Below, piece after piece: positions 16,022 through 23,154 of a DNA stretch of 23,154 bases. Position 1 is the stretch's first letter; every line of letters starts with the position of its first letter. The position numbers were made by a program, and so were the translations under genes. This DNA is from an uncultured Rhodospirillaceae bacterium (GTDB lineage: Bacteria; Pseudomonadota; Alphaproteobacteria; CAAGCB01; CAG-977), in NCBI GenBank assembly GCA_900550445.1, contig URSF01000033.1:1-23154 (forward strand). The letters are read 5' to 3'. The notes under the pieces were generated by a model that worked only from the letters and a program-made list of their open reading frames with translations, made no database searches and was not told the origin of the DNA.

Positions 16022-17300
16022 AAATCACCTGTGGATAAGAATTTTTAAACTTTTGGACATCGGCCTGATCCAGCCGGACCCGGACATGACACACCTGATC
16101 GCCGTCAATCCTGTCCAACACTTCGCCGACCCGATATAAATACGCCAAAGCCGCGCCGTCGGCAACCGGAATATCCGCCGTTATTTCCGCGCGCCCGGCT
16201 GCCAGAGCGCTTTCAATCAAGAACAGCAGCTCCGAAACGCCTTCCCCCGAAACGGCGGAAACGGGAATTTGTTTTTTGTTCCGCGCCGCCGCGGCCGTCA
16301 AAGCCGCCCGGCTCTGTTCGTCCAGCAGGTCAACTTTGTTCAGGACCTCGACCAACCCGCGGTCCACCTGCGTTTGCAACCCCAGAATCTTTAAAACGTC
16401 TTCCACATCGGCTTTTTGCGCCGCCGTATCGGGGTGAGCAATATCCCGCACATGCAAAATCAGCGACGCTTCCGATACTTCTTCCAGCGTAGCCCGGAAC
16501 GCCGCGACCAATTCGGTCGGCAGATCCGAAATAAACCCGACGGTATCAGACAAGATGACCCGCCGCCCGGACGGCAGCTTTAATAAACGCATTGTCGGAT
16601 CCAAAGTCGCGAACAACATATCTTTGGCAAAAACTCCGGCATTTGTCAGACGGTTAAACAGCGTCGATTTTCCGGCGTTTGTATATCCGACCAACGCGAC
16701 GATCGGATAAGGCACGCGCCGGCGCGCTTCACGATGCAGATGCCTGGTTCGTTTAACTTCTTCCAGCTCTTTTTTTAATTTGGCAATATTGTCCGTAATG
16801 ACGCGCCGGTCCAGTTCGATCTGCGTTTCCCCCGGCCCGCCCAAAAATCCCCGTCCGCCGCGCTGACGTTCCAAATGCGTCCAGCCGCGCACCAGCCGGG
16901 ACCGCTGATAACTCAGATGCGCCAGCTCAACCTGCAGCACGCCTTCTTTTGTCCGGGCGCGTTCGCCGAAAATTTCCAGAATCAGAGCCGTTCTGTCGAT
17001 GACCTTGCAATTCCACAACTTTTCCAGATTACGCTGCTGGATCGGAGACAGAGCGCAATTTACGACCGCCAGCCGGATTTCTTTTTCTTTGATTTCCGCG
17101 CCGATGCGTTCGGCCGTTCCCTTACCGATGAACAAAGAAGCGTTTGTTTTGTTTAATAATACGGCTTCAGCCGCAACGACAATCAAGTCTATTGCGGCCG
17201 TCAGATTTTTAATTTCTTCCAATCCCGCCTGAACGGACCGTCCCGAAGTATCGGCGTCATTTTTCAAAACGGGGTGAAGGACGAAAGTCTTTTCAGACAA
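16008..17300 (-). CDS. hflX: GTPase HflX, ribosome-associated
   Basis: 430 aa. A GTPase that binds the 50S subunit and splits stalled ribosomes under stress. Seen: the HflX N-terminal domain, GGRGFLGGPGETQIELDRR (148-166) with a coiled coil after it, Walker A GYTNAGKST (205-213), DTVG (252-255) and NKVD (321-324). The start is TTG at 17300 with AAGGA eight nt upstream, placed at the end of hfq (11-nt gap). No closer ATG fits, and MSEKTFVLHP is a reasonable N-terminus. hfq-hflX adjacency is conserved in proteobacteria. Length is normal. Confidence 0.95.
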   Translation of the reverse strand: MSEKTFVLHPVLKNDADTSGRSVQAGLEEIKNLTAAIDLIVVAAEAVLLNKTNASLFIGKGTAERIGAEIKEKEIRLAVVNCALSPIQQRNLEKLWNCKVIDRTALILEIFGERARTKEGVLQVELAHLSYQRSRLVRGWTHLERQRGGRGFLGGPGETQIELDRRVITDNIAKLKKELEEVKRTRHLHREARRRVPYPIVALVGYTNAGKSTLFNRLTNAGVFAKDMLFATLDPTMRLLKLPSGRRVILSDTVGFISDLPTELVAAFRATLEEVSEASLILHVRDIAHPDTAAQKADVEDVLKILGLQTQVDRGLVEVLNKVDLLDEQSRAALTAAAARNKKQIPVSAVSGEGVSELLFLIESALAAGRAEITADIPVADGAALAYLYRVGEVLDRIDGDQVCHVRVRLDQADVQKFKNSYPQVIYALS

Positions 17301-17311
17301 AAGAAGCTTCC

Positions 17312-17569
17312 TTATTCCTCAATCGTTTGCGCTCCGGCGTCTTCGTCATCAAACAGCGAAACAGGAACCGCCGGCATAATCGTTGACACAGCATGCTTGT
17401 AAACCAGCTGAGTATGTCCGTCGCGGCGCAGCAGCATGGAAAAATTGTCAAACCAGGTAATAATCCCCTGAAGCTTGACGCCGCAGATCAGATAAACGGT
17501 TACGGGAGTTTTTGTTTTGCGGATATGATTTAAAAACACGTCCTGCACATTTTGATTTTTATCAACCAT
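17312..17569 (-). CDS. hfq: RNA chaperone Hfq
   Basis: 85 aa. A hexameric Sm-like protein that pairs small RNAs with mRNAs. Residues 8-66 carry the whole Sm fold: QDVFLNHIRK, PVTVYLICGVKLQGIITWFDNF and the Sm2 motif LVYKHAVSTI. The proximal-face Gln 9, Phe 40, Lys 58 and His 59 positions are kept. The rim is basic but reads RKTK rather than the enteric RRER. A short acidic tail follows. AAGGGG precedes ATG 17569. It sits between the HAD gene (46-nt gap) and hflX (11-nt gap). Confident. Confidence 0.97.
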   Translation of the reverse strand: MVDKNQNVQDVFLNHIRKTKTPVTVYLICGVKLQGIITWFDNFSMLLRRDGHTQLVYKHAVSTIMPAVPVSLFDDEDAGAQTIEE

Positions 17570-17615
17570 TGTCGTTCCCCTTGTTGAAAATCAACTGTCG
17601 TCTTTATTAAATCAT

Positions 17616-18275
17616 TTATCCGTAAGAGTAAAGAACAGACAGCAGCTCCGCGCAATTTTTTACTCTCATCACCCCCTCGCCGTCTTTATCGACAGCGGCC
17701 ACCCGCACGGGCAGACAGCCGGCCGCGGCGGCGCATTGCATATCGGCATCGCCGTCGCCGACAAACCAGACGGGGTCGGACAGCCGCCCGTTTTCATAAA
17801 CGATTCCCGTTCCTTCCAACGCTTTAAACACCGGATCCGGCGCAGGCTTGTCCTTTGGCGCGTCCCCCGCGCCGACGACGGCATAAAAATAATCCTGCCA
17901 GCCCAGATAATTGATTTCTTCCTGTAAAATAAACCCCGTTTTATTGCTGACGACGCCGGCGCGCCCGACTTTGTCATGAACGAAAGCCACCAGCTCGCGC
18001 GCTTTTTCAAACGGCGTCAGCAACGTCAAATGGTTTTCACGATACGCGTCCAGATAAACTTTTTTTGCTTCTTCCCATTTGTCGCCGAACAAATCGGGAA
18101 AAGTTTCGCGTAAAGACAACCCGGTTTTCGCCTGATATTCTTCCATGGAATATTCAGGCAGATCGTAATGCCGGCGCATTGCACAAAACGCTTTGAACAA
18201 AACGGGCGTCGTATCCATCAGCGTATTGTCCCAATCGAATAAAACGACACGGGGAAAAGGATAATCGCATTGCAT
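17616..18275 (-). CDS. HAD-superfamily phosphatase (phosphoglycolate phosphatase-like)
   Basis: 219 aa, cytoplasmic. HAD motifs in order: FDWDNTLMD (nucleophile Asp 14, general acid Asp 16), VVSNKTG (motif II), KDKPAPDP (motif III Lys) and FVGDGDADMQCAAAAG (motif IV). A helical cap between motifs I and II marks subclass I, as in Gph and related enzymes. The substrate is not determined. Start and the trkA stop share one base (TAATG), with GGAG upstream, so it is coupled to trkA. In many alphaproteobacteria the gene between trkA and hfq is a D-amino-acid aminotransferase, so this HAD gene is a local difference. Confident of class, not of substrate. Confidence 0.9.
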   Translation of the reverse strand: MQCDYPFPRVVLFDWDNTLMDTTPVLFKAFCAMRRHYDLPEYSMEEYQAKTGLSLRETFPDLFGDKWEEAKKVYLDAYRENHLTLLTPFEKARELVAFVHDKVGRAGVVSNKTGFILQEEINYLGWQDYFYAVVGAGDAPKDKPAPDPVFKALEGTGIVYENGRLSDPVWFVGDGDADMQCAAAAGCLPVRVAAVDKDGEGVMRVKNCAELLSVLYSYG

Positions 18276-19648
18276 TAAAAAAACTCCAGTCCGACAGAAA
18301 ACATTTTTTCGACCTGCTTGACCGCTTCCGCATCGGCGAACAGGACCAACCGGTCGCCGCTTTCGATGACGGTATCGCCGCGCAAAGGCAAAGCTTCGGC
18401 GTCACGCACGATTGCGCCGATGATCACGCCGGCAGGCAGCCGCACGTCGCGCAAAGCCTTTCCCGTATATTCAAACGTATCGAACGCATCGGCTTCCAAC
18501 ACTTCGCACAACCCCGACCGAATGGAATAAGCCGCATAAATTTTACCGCGCCGGACATGCTGTAAAATCGTCGATACCATAATGTCTTTCGGATCAATAA
18601 TTACATCAATGCCCAAATTGACGACCAGCTGAGAATATAACGGCTTTTCAATAACGGAAACCGTCTGTTCGACGCCGTACCTTTTCGCCATCAAAGACGC
18701 CAGAATATTGTCTTCGTCCTTTGAACTGACGGCGATGACCGTTTCAATCACGTCAATATCGGCTTCTTCCAGCAAAGCCGTATTTAAAAAATCGCCCTGA
18801 ATGACCGTCGTCTGCGACAACGTTTCCGCCAGATATTTGGCGCGTTCTTCCTCTTCTTCAATCAGCGTGACATGCATGTGGGACGATTTTTCCAAATAAC
18901 GGGCCAGATTTAACCCGATATTGTTGCCGCCCAGGATTAAAACGCTCTGCGCCCTTTCCTGGTCACGCCCGAATAAAGTCAAAATCCGGCGCACGGCTTC
19001 GGAAGGCACAATGACATAAACGTCGTCGCCGGCTAAAATGCGCGTATTGCTGTCGGCAATAATCAACTTTGAATCCCGAACCAAAGCCGCCACAACGGCA
19101 TTGACGTCAGGGAACAGTTCTGTCAACTGCCGCAGAGGCGTGTTAATCATCGGGCAGACTTCGTCGCAATGTATTCCCAGCAAATAAACCTTGTCCATCG
19201 CCAAAGGAATGACTTCAAACGCGCCGGGGAAAGAAATATTGCGCCGGATCGACCGCGCGATTTCGACTTCCGGCGAAATAACGACGTCAATCGGCAAAGC
19301 GTCATGCGTATAGAATTTACGCCATTTTTGATTTGTATATTCATTGGACCGCAAACGGGCGATTTTAGTCGGCACTTTAAACAGGGAATTGGCCGCCTGA
19401 CACGTCACCATATTGACTTCGTCCGACGCTGTCACGGCGATCAGCATATCCGTATCCTGCGCGTCGGCCTGTTCCAGAACGGACGGATACGAAGCGAACC
19501 CGACGACGGGGCGCACGTCCATCGTTGACGTTAAATCCATTAAACGTTCTTCGTCCGTATCAATTAAAACAACATCGTTGTCATCTTCGGCCAGATAACG
19601 GGCGATTGTCGAACCGACTCGGCCGGCGCCGCAGACAATAATTCTCAT
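18275..19648 (-). CDS. trkA: Trk potassium-uptake regulatory subunit TrkA
   Basis: 457 aa (family about 458). A cytoplasmic NAD(H)-binding regulator of the TrkH/TrkG K+ channel. Two tandem RCK units are visible: the first Rossmann start CGAGRVGSTIARYLAEDDNDVVLID at residues 5-29, and the second GGNNIGLNLARYLE near the middle followed by VTLIEEEEERA. Each is followed by an RCK-C part. The ATG overlaps the TGA of the upstream HTH gene (ATGA). In alphaproteobacteria trkA normally follows ntrX; here the upstream gene is only an NtrC-like DNA-binding domain. No trkH is in the window. Confidence 0.95.
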   Translation of the reverse strand: MRIIVCGAGRVGSTIARYLAEDDNDVVLIDTDEERLMDLTSTMDVRPVVGFASYPSVLEQADAQDTDMLIAVTASDEVNMVTCQAANSLFKVPTKIARLRSNEYTNQKWRKFYTHDALPIDVVISPEVEIARSIRRNISFPGAFEVIPLAMDKVYLLGIHCDEVCPMINTPLRQLTELFPDVNAVVAALVRDSKLIIADSNTRILAGDDVYVIVPSEAVRRILTLFGRDQERAQSVLILGGNNIGLNLARYLEKSSHMHVTLIEEEEERAKYLAETLSQTTVIQGDFLNTALLEEADIDVIETVIAVSSKDEDNILASLMAKRYGVEQTVSVIEKPLYSQLVVNLGIDVIIDPKDIMVSTILQHVRRGKIYAAYSIRSGLCEVLEADAFDTFEYTGKALRDVRLPAGVIIGAIVRDAEALPLRGDTVIESGDRLVLFADAEAVKQVEKMFSVGLEFF

Positions 19649-19947
19649 CTTTTTTTCCGCCTTTTATAAAGAGGGTGAATTTCCGCGTTTTTTTCGGTTA
19701 ATTTGTCGTCCAGATTCAACTTGCGCATTTTTTTTAACAAGGTATTGCGGTTCAGTCCCAAAATTCTGGCCGTTTTCAAACGGTTTCCGTTAGTGACGTC
19801 CAAAGTCACCGCGATCAGCCGCCGTTCAACTTCTGCCATAACGGAGTCATAAACATTGGCCTGCTCGGCGGCTTCGGCGGCGTCCGCGTAAAACCGGCGC
19901 AGATACTTTTCCACAACCGCCCCCAGCCCTTGATTGTCATTTTCCAT
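19645..19947 (-). CDS. Stand-alone Fis-type HTH protein, equivalent to the NtrC C-terminal domain
   Basis: 100 aa. Residues 31-78 form a Fis/HTH_8 domain: VYDSVMAEVERRLIAVTL, then NGNRLKTARILGLNRNTLLKKMRKL, closely matching the end of alphaproteobacterial NtrC (recalled as VLAEVERPLI ... GNQLKAAELLGLNRNTLRKKIREL). Residues 9-20 (GAVVEKYLRRFY) also fit the linker before that domain. The receiver and AAA+ sigma54-activation domains are absent, so it cannot act as a sigma54 activator. It probably dimerises and binds or bends DNA like Fis. The tail ends in basic RRKKR. It overlaps dusB by 11 nt and trkA by 4 nt, at exactly the place where ntrB-ntrC-ntrY-ntrX normally lie. It looks intact, not decaying. 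Confidence 0.88.
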   Translation of the reverse strand: MENDNQGLGAVVEKYLRRFYADAAEAAEQANVYDSVMAEVERRLIAVTLDVTNGNRLKTARILGLNRNTLLKKMRKLNLDDKLTEKNAEIHPLYKRRKKR

Positions 19948-20911
19948 GTGACCCGCCGAAAAATTCCCGAATTAAAGCAAGCAAATCCGCTTCCCGCACC
20001 GTATTGTTGACTTTTTCGCGAAAAGCGGCTCCGCCTTTTATTCCCAAAGAATACCAGGCAATATGCTTTCGCGCGATAAAAATCGCTTTGTGCCCATAAT
20101 ATTTTGCCATTTTATCAAAATGGTCAAGCACAACCCGACACACATCAGGCTGATCAAAGATTTTACGCCCTTCCAAAGCGGCGGAACACCGGGATAAAAT
20201 CCACGGTTTTCCCAATAATCCCCGCCCGATCATGACCGCGTCCGCCCCTGTTTCGCTTAAAACTTTTTCAGCGTCGTCCGGCACACGTATGTCACCGTTG
20301 GCAATAACGGGAACGCTTAAAATTTTTTTTAATTCTCCAACGGCTGCCCGGTCCGCCGCCCCGCCGTAAAACTGCCGCCGCGTTCTGGCATGCAAAGTCA
20401 CGGCCGCCGCCCCCGCGTCCTGCATGCGCAGAGCAAAATCCTGATAATTCAAACGGTTTTCGTCCCAACCCAAACGAAATTTCACGGTCACGGGCAGCCC
20501 GACAGCCGAAACGACAGCTTTGACGATTTTTTCCGCCCGTTCGGGATCGTTCATCAGCGCCGCTCCGCCGCCCGACTTGACGATTTTAGGCACGGGACAC
20601 CCCATATTGATATCAATCAGAACGGCTCGCCCGTTTTCTTCAATAATCCGCGCCGCCTGCGCCATAATTTCGGGATCCGTCCCTTCGATCTGCACGCCGA
20701 CGGGACAGTCCGTTTCACAGCAAAGCGCCATTTTGCGCGTTTGTTTGTGCGCATGCACCAGCGAAGCGGCCAGAATCATTTCCGTAAACAATAATTCGCC
20801 GCCGAACCCGCGGATTACGCGGCGCATCGGTTCGTCGGTCACGCCGGCCATCGGCGCCCCGACGACGGGCGAGGTACAGAACGAACCGATTTTTAAAGGC
20901 GCAAAAGACAT
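19937..20911 (-). CDS. dusB: tRNA-dihydrouridine synthase DusB (NifR3)
   Basis: 324 aa. A flavoenzyme reducing uridines in the tRNA D-loop to dihydrouridine. Seen: the FMN-barrel start SPVVGAPMAGVTDEPMRR, GVQIEGTDPEIMAQAARI, the catalytic INMGCPVPKIVKSGGGAALM (Cys 105), KFRLGWDENRLNYQDFA, LHARTRRQFYGG, and VIANGDIRVPDDAEKVL followed by AVMIGRGLLGKPW. Start is ATG 20911 (MSFAPLKIG), giving the usual length; the frame stays open 76 codons further up but overlaps ispDF on the other strand and has no family similarity. The ribosome site is weak (GAAGAAG). It leads the operon running to suhB. Confidence 0.95.
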   Translation of the reverse strand: MSFAPLKIGSFCTSPVVGAPMAGVTDEPMRRVIRGFGGELLFTEMILAASLVHAHKQTRKMALCCETDCPVGVQIEGTDPEIMAQAARIIEENGRAVLIDINMGCPVPKIVKSGGGAALMNDPERAEKIVKAVVSAVGLPVTVKFRLGWDENRLNYQDFALRMQDAGAAAVTLHARTRRQFYGGAADRAAVGELKKILSVPVIANGDIRVPDDAEKVLSETGADAVMIGRGLLGKPWILSRCSAALEGRKIFDQPDVCRVVLDHFDKMAKYYGHKAIFIARKHIAWYSLGIKGGAAFREKVNNTVREADLLALIREFFGGSHGK

Positions 20912-20978
20912 CTTCTTCTTTTCTAAAATAAAAATCTGTTTTAATCTCTTGGTTAAAAATTTAAAGGGAGAATGATTT

Positions 20979-22139
20979 ATGGTCAAGTGCGCCGTTTTAA
21001 TTGTCGCCGCCGGCAGAGGCCACCGCTTCGGCGGCGAAATGCCCAAACAATACAGAACGATCGGTTCACAAATGGTGCTGCGCCGTTCTTTGTCTTTGTT
21101 TTGCGCCCACCCGGCCGTTTCCGCCGTGCGCGCCGTCATTCACCCCGACGACCTGCCTTTATATCAATGCGCGGCGGAAAACCTGCCCGTTCTGCCGCCG
21201 GCGTTCGGCGGACCGACGCGGCAGGATTCCGTCCGCCTGGGACTGGAAAGCTTAAAACAGGAAAACCCGGACATTGTTTTAATTCACGACGGTGCGCGCC
21301 CTTTTGTTGATTTTGGCGTGATCAATCGCGTGATTGCCGCCGTCAAAGAACGCTGCGGCGCCATTCCCGCCCTGCCCGTAACGGACACGATCAAAGCCGG
21401 CGCGGATAAAAACGGCCAAACCGTCATCACCCGCACGGTTGACCGATCCGGCCTGTACCGCGTTCAAACGCCGCAGGGATTTCCCTACGCCGAGATTCTG
21501 GCCGCGCACGAATTCGTCAAAGGACAGGAACTGACCGACGACGCCTGCGTTGCCGAACAGGCCGGCATGACCGTCGTTTTAACCAAAGGCAGCGAAGAAA
21601 ACTTCAAGATCACGACGCAGGAAGACCTGACGCGCGCCGAAATCCTTTTAAAGGGCAAAGGCAGCGATATCCGCACGGCGACAGGCTTTGACGTGCATAA
21701 ATTTACGGACGGCGCTTTTGTTACGCTGTGCGGCGTTCGGGTGCCGCATGACAAAGGATTGGAGGGCCATTCGGACGCGGACGTCGGGCTGCACGCTTTA
21801 ACGGACGCTTTGCTGGGCGCGATCGGGTCAGGGGATATCGGCCTGCATTTTCCGCCGTCGGATATGAAATGGAAAGGCGCGGATTCGACTGTTTTTCTGA
21901 AATACGCCGTTAATTTAATTCACGGCCTGGGCGGACAAATTTTAAACGCGGACGTTACTTTTATCTGCGAACGCCCGAAAATCGGCGCATACCGGCTGGA
22001 AATGTCGGAAAAACTGGCCGCGTTAATGAATATTTCTGCCTCGCGCGTCAGCATCAAAGCCACGACAACGGAACAGCTGGGCTTTACGGGACGCAAAGAA
22101 GGCATTGCGGCGCAGGCCTGCGTCAGCATTAAACTGTAA
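20979..22139 (+). CDS. ispDF: Bifunctional IspD/IspF enzyme of the MEP isoprenoid pathway
   Basis: 386 aa. One polypeptide with two MEP-pathway activities. The N-terminal IspD domain (residues 1 to about 225) attaches CMP to methylerythritol phosphate: AAGRGHRFGGEMPKQY (10-25), FGGPTRQDSVRLGLE and IHDGARPFV. The C-terminal IspF domain (about 230-386) cyclises CDP-ME-2-phosphate to MEcPP: GFDVHKF with metal ligands Asp 238 and His 240, LEGHSDADVGLHALTDALLGA, and ATTTEQLGFTGRKEGIA. Fused ispDF is typical of Alphaproteobacteria (and Campylobacterota). Start ATG 20979 has GGGAG at 8-nt spacing; an ATG at 20972 is out of frame. Divergent from dusB across 67 nt. Confidence 0.97.
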   Translation: MVKCAVLIVAAGRGHRFGGEMPKQYRTIGSQMVLRRSLSLFCAHPAVSAVRAVIHPDDLPLYQCAAENLPVLPPAFGGPTRQDSVRLGLESLKQENPDIVLIHDGARPFVDFGVINRVIAAVKERCGAIPALPVTDTIKAGADKNGQTVITRTVDRSGLYRVQTPQGFPYAEILAAHEFVKGQELTDDACVAEQAGMTVVLTKGSEENFKITTQEDLTRAEILLKGKGSDIRTATGFDVHKFTDGAFVTLCGVRVPHDKGLEGHSDADVGLHALTDALLGAIGSGDIGLHFPPSDMKWKGADSTVFLKYAVNLIHGLGGQILNADVTFICERPKIGAYRLEMSEKLAALMNISASRVSIKATTTEQLGFTGRKEGIAAQACVSIKL

Positions 22140-22152
22140 AGGACTTTATATC

Positions 22153-22890
22153 ATGCTTAAGAAATACGACGTTATTTTCAGTATGGGGTCCGCCTGCCTT
22201 TGCTCTCAAATGTTGCGGCGTGCCGGATTGCAGTTTTGTTCTTACCCGTTTGATTGGCTGGCTGCCTGCGACTTTTCCGAACGGATCGATTTTCTTGTTT
22301 CCGATTTCAATGATTTTTTTAATCGGGAAGATTTTCATTTTACGGGAAGACACAATGCCGATGAACATAATCCGTGCGATGTTTATAAAAATAACAAAAC
22401 CGGAATAATGTTTAACCATGATTTCGCGCGCGGCGTTCCTTTTGACGTTTCATACCCTGCCGTCAAGGCGAAATATGATCGCCGTATCAATCGGCTGTTG
22501 AACGATATTGACCGCCATAAAAATATCCTGATTGTTTTTACTGAAGTCCCCCCCCCCCCCCCCCCTGTACACACTGTTTCGGACAATATTACGGAAAATA
22601 CGAATGATGATGTTTTAATATCCGGTTACAACAAGATCATTCGACGTTTCCCAAACAAAAATATTGACTTGCTCTATATCGCCTGCGCCCCGGACAGATC
22701 GGAAAGACAAATCGGCGAACACATTTTCAAACTGACCTTTGACTATAAAAATTCCTGCGGCATACCGCCGCACGACGCGCGCGTATTGCGGACGGCGGTC
22801 AAGAATTACCGTTTAAAACGTTCTTTGGGGCAAAGAATAAAGAATGCTCTTTTCAGACTGAAAAAACATCTGAAAAACAGACGTTTTTAA
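22153..22890 (+). CDS. DUF1796 family putative cysteine peptidase with phase-variable C18 tract
   Basis: 245 aa. N-terminal FSMGSACLCSQMLRRAGL..CSYPFDWL (residues 9-36) and FNHDF (87-91) match, from memory, DUF1796, described as putative papain-like cysteine peptidases and often seen near surface-polysaccharide genes. No signal peptide. Start ATG 22153 follows AAAGGAC at 22138-22144, 13 nt after ispDF; an in-frame ATG at 22105 lies inside ispDF. Codons for Val 132 to Pro 138 contain 18 consecutive C residues (22548-22565), giving six prolines. The frame is open with 18 Cs. Loss or gain of one C would end translation within about 20 codons, removing the last 107 residues. The C-terminus is basic (RLKKHLKNRRF). 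Function unknown. Confidence 0.85.
   Translation: MLKKYDVIFSMGSACLCSQMLRRAGLQFCSYPFDWLAACDFSERIDFLVSDFNDFFNREDFHFTGRHNADEHNPCDVYKNNKTGIMFNHDFARGVPFDVSYPAVKAKYDRRINRLLNDIDRHKNILIVFTEVPPPPPPVHTVSDNITENTNDDVLISGYNKIIRRFPNKNIDLLYIACAPDRSERQIGEHIFKLTFDYKNSCGIPPHDARVLRTAVKNYRLKRSLGQRIKNALFRLKKHLKNRRF
22548..22565 (+). repeat. Homopolymeric C18 tract inside a coding sequence
   Basis: Eighteen C residues in a row, by far the longest homopolymer in the window. Such tracts mutate by slipped-strand mispairing and make genes switch on and off. The current length is in frame. Confidence 0.97.
22861..22890 (+). terminator. Possible terminator overlapping the end of the DUF1796 gene
   Basis: AAAAC.TCTG, an A-rich loop, then CAGA.GTTTT with five T residues at 22884-22888 could form an imperfect hairpin ending at the stop codon. 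It would close the ispDF transcript. The stem is short with a mismatch. Confidence 0.4.
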
Positions 22891-22902
22891 CGTAATTTCA
22901 TT

Positions 22903-23130
22903 TTATAAAGCCGCCTGTTCTCCCTTCCGCCCCTCCCAGAAAAAGGTTCGGGCGAGTTTCTTTGCTTGTGAAAACAAATCCGGTCTGATATCCTGAAACG
23001 GAAGTTTAGATTTATTAAACTTCAGGGCGTCGAAAACCCTTAAGAAATAGTCGTTTTACGCATAGCGACTGAAAATATTTATGCCGACTTCTGTCCCACC
23101 GGGCGGATCAACCCAGTTAAAAAGTATCAT
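22903..23130 (-). pseudogene. Possible decayed reading frame at the window edge
   Basis: Read on the minus strand, a 76-codon frame from ATG 23130 to the TAA at 22903-22905 has protein-like composition on both sides of one internal TAA (23056-23058). First part: VDPPGGTEVGINIFSRYA. Second part: DYFLRVFDALKFNKSKLPF ... LARTFFWEGRKGEQAAL. There is no ribosome site and another stop lies just upstream. It could be a pseudogene remnant or chance. I do not recognise a family. The rest of the 264-nt end region shows nothing else. Confidence 0.25.
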
Positions 23131-23154
23131 TTTTAAGATCGTCTTTTAATCGAG

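Noticed and set aside
20912..21139. 76-residue N-terminal extension of DusB.
   Set aside because: It overlaps the divergent ispDF start region antisense, has no family similarity, and ATG 20911 gives the normal DusB length.
1..23154. tRNA/rRNA genes, CRISPR arrays, insertion-sequence ends and attachment sites.
   Set aside because: On reading both strands I saw no cloverleaf with a T-loop, no regularly spaced repeats, no transposase motifs and no terminal inverted repeats; a tRNA scan would be decisive.

Overview
The window looks like chromosomal DNA from an uncultured, moderately AT-rich alphaproteobacterium. The best evidence is the order ispDF (divergent) / dusB / NtrC-type DNA-binding domain / trkA / hfq / hflX. 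This follows the alphaproteobacterial ispDF-dusB-ntrBC-ntrYX-trkA-hfq-hflX neighbourhood, but with the two Ntr two-component systems missing. A fused ispDF, an opgG/opgH pair and a short (~700 aa) ComEC fit that assignment. A host-associated or reduced lifestyle is only an inference, from the lost regulators, a serC relic and a phase-variable tract.

Layout. Positions 82-3042 (minus) hold a two-gene unit, an 840-aa helical-repeat protein and a 61-aa zinc-ribbon protein, ending at a terminator; beyond it lies an apparent 3' relic of serC. A divergent promoter region (3043-3362) carries a yybP-ykoY-type Mn2+ riboswitch with an overlapping terminator hairpin, reading into a P2-type cation ATPase (3363-6020). 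Next come two overlapping plus-strand genes (6120-7209): a small acidic protein and a candidate permuted NlpC/P60-like cysteine hydrolase. They converge on a secreted unknown protein (7240-8613, minus).

Positions 8941-12991 (plus) form an osmoregulated periplasmic glucan operon: opgG, an unknown 150-aa gene, opgH. A terminator and then a clear sigma70-like promoter lead to comEC (13110-15233). Convergent with comEC is a tightly overlapping minus-strand operon (20911 down to 15230): dusB, a Fis/NtrC-like HTH protein, trkA, a HAD phosphatase, hfq, hflX and an inositol-monophosphatase family gene. Divergent from dusB are ispDF (20979-22139) and a DUF1796-type gene (22153-22890) interrupted in frame by 18 consecutive C residues, a likely phase-variable switch. 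The last 264 bases contain no intact gene, only a possible decayed minus-strand reading frame.

How the parts work together: the riboswitch and ATPase form a self-contained metal-homeostasis unit, probably Mn2+ sensing and export. opgG/opgH make periplasmic glucans. The dusB-to-suhB operon combines tRNA modification, a DNA-binding protein, K+ uptake control, riboregulation and a ribosome-associated GTPase. The main points for a second look are the riboswitch-ATPase pairing, the C18 contingency tract, the stand-alone NtrC DNA-binding domain downstream of dusB (paralleling gammaproteobacterial dusB-fis), and the small protein/hydrolase pair.
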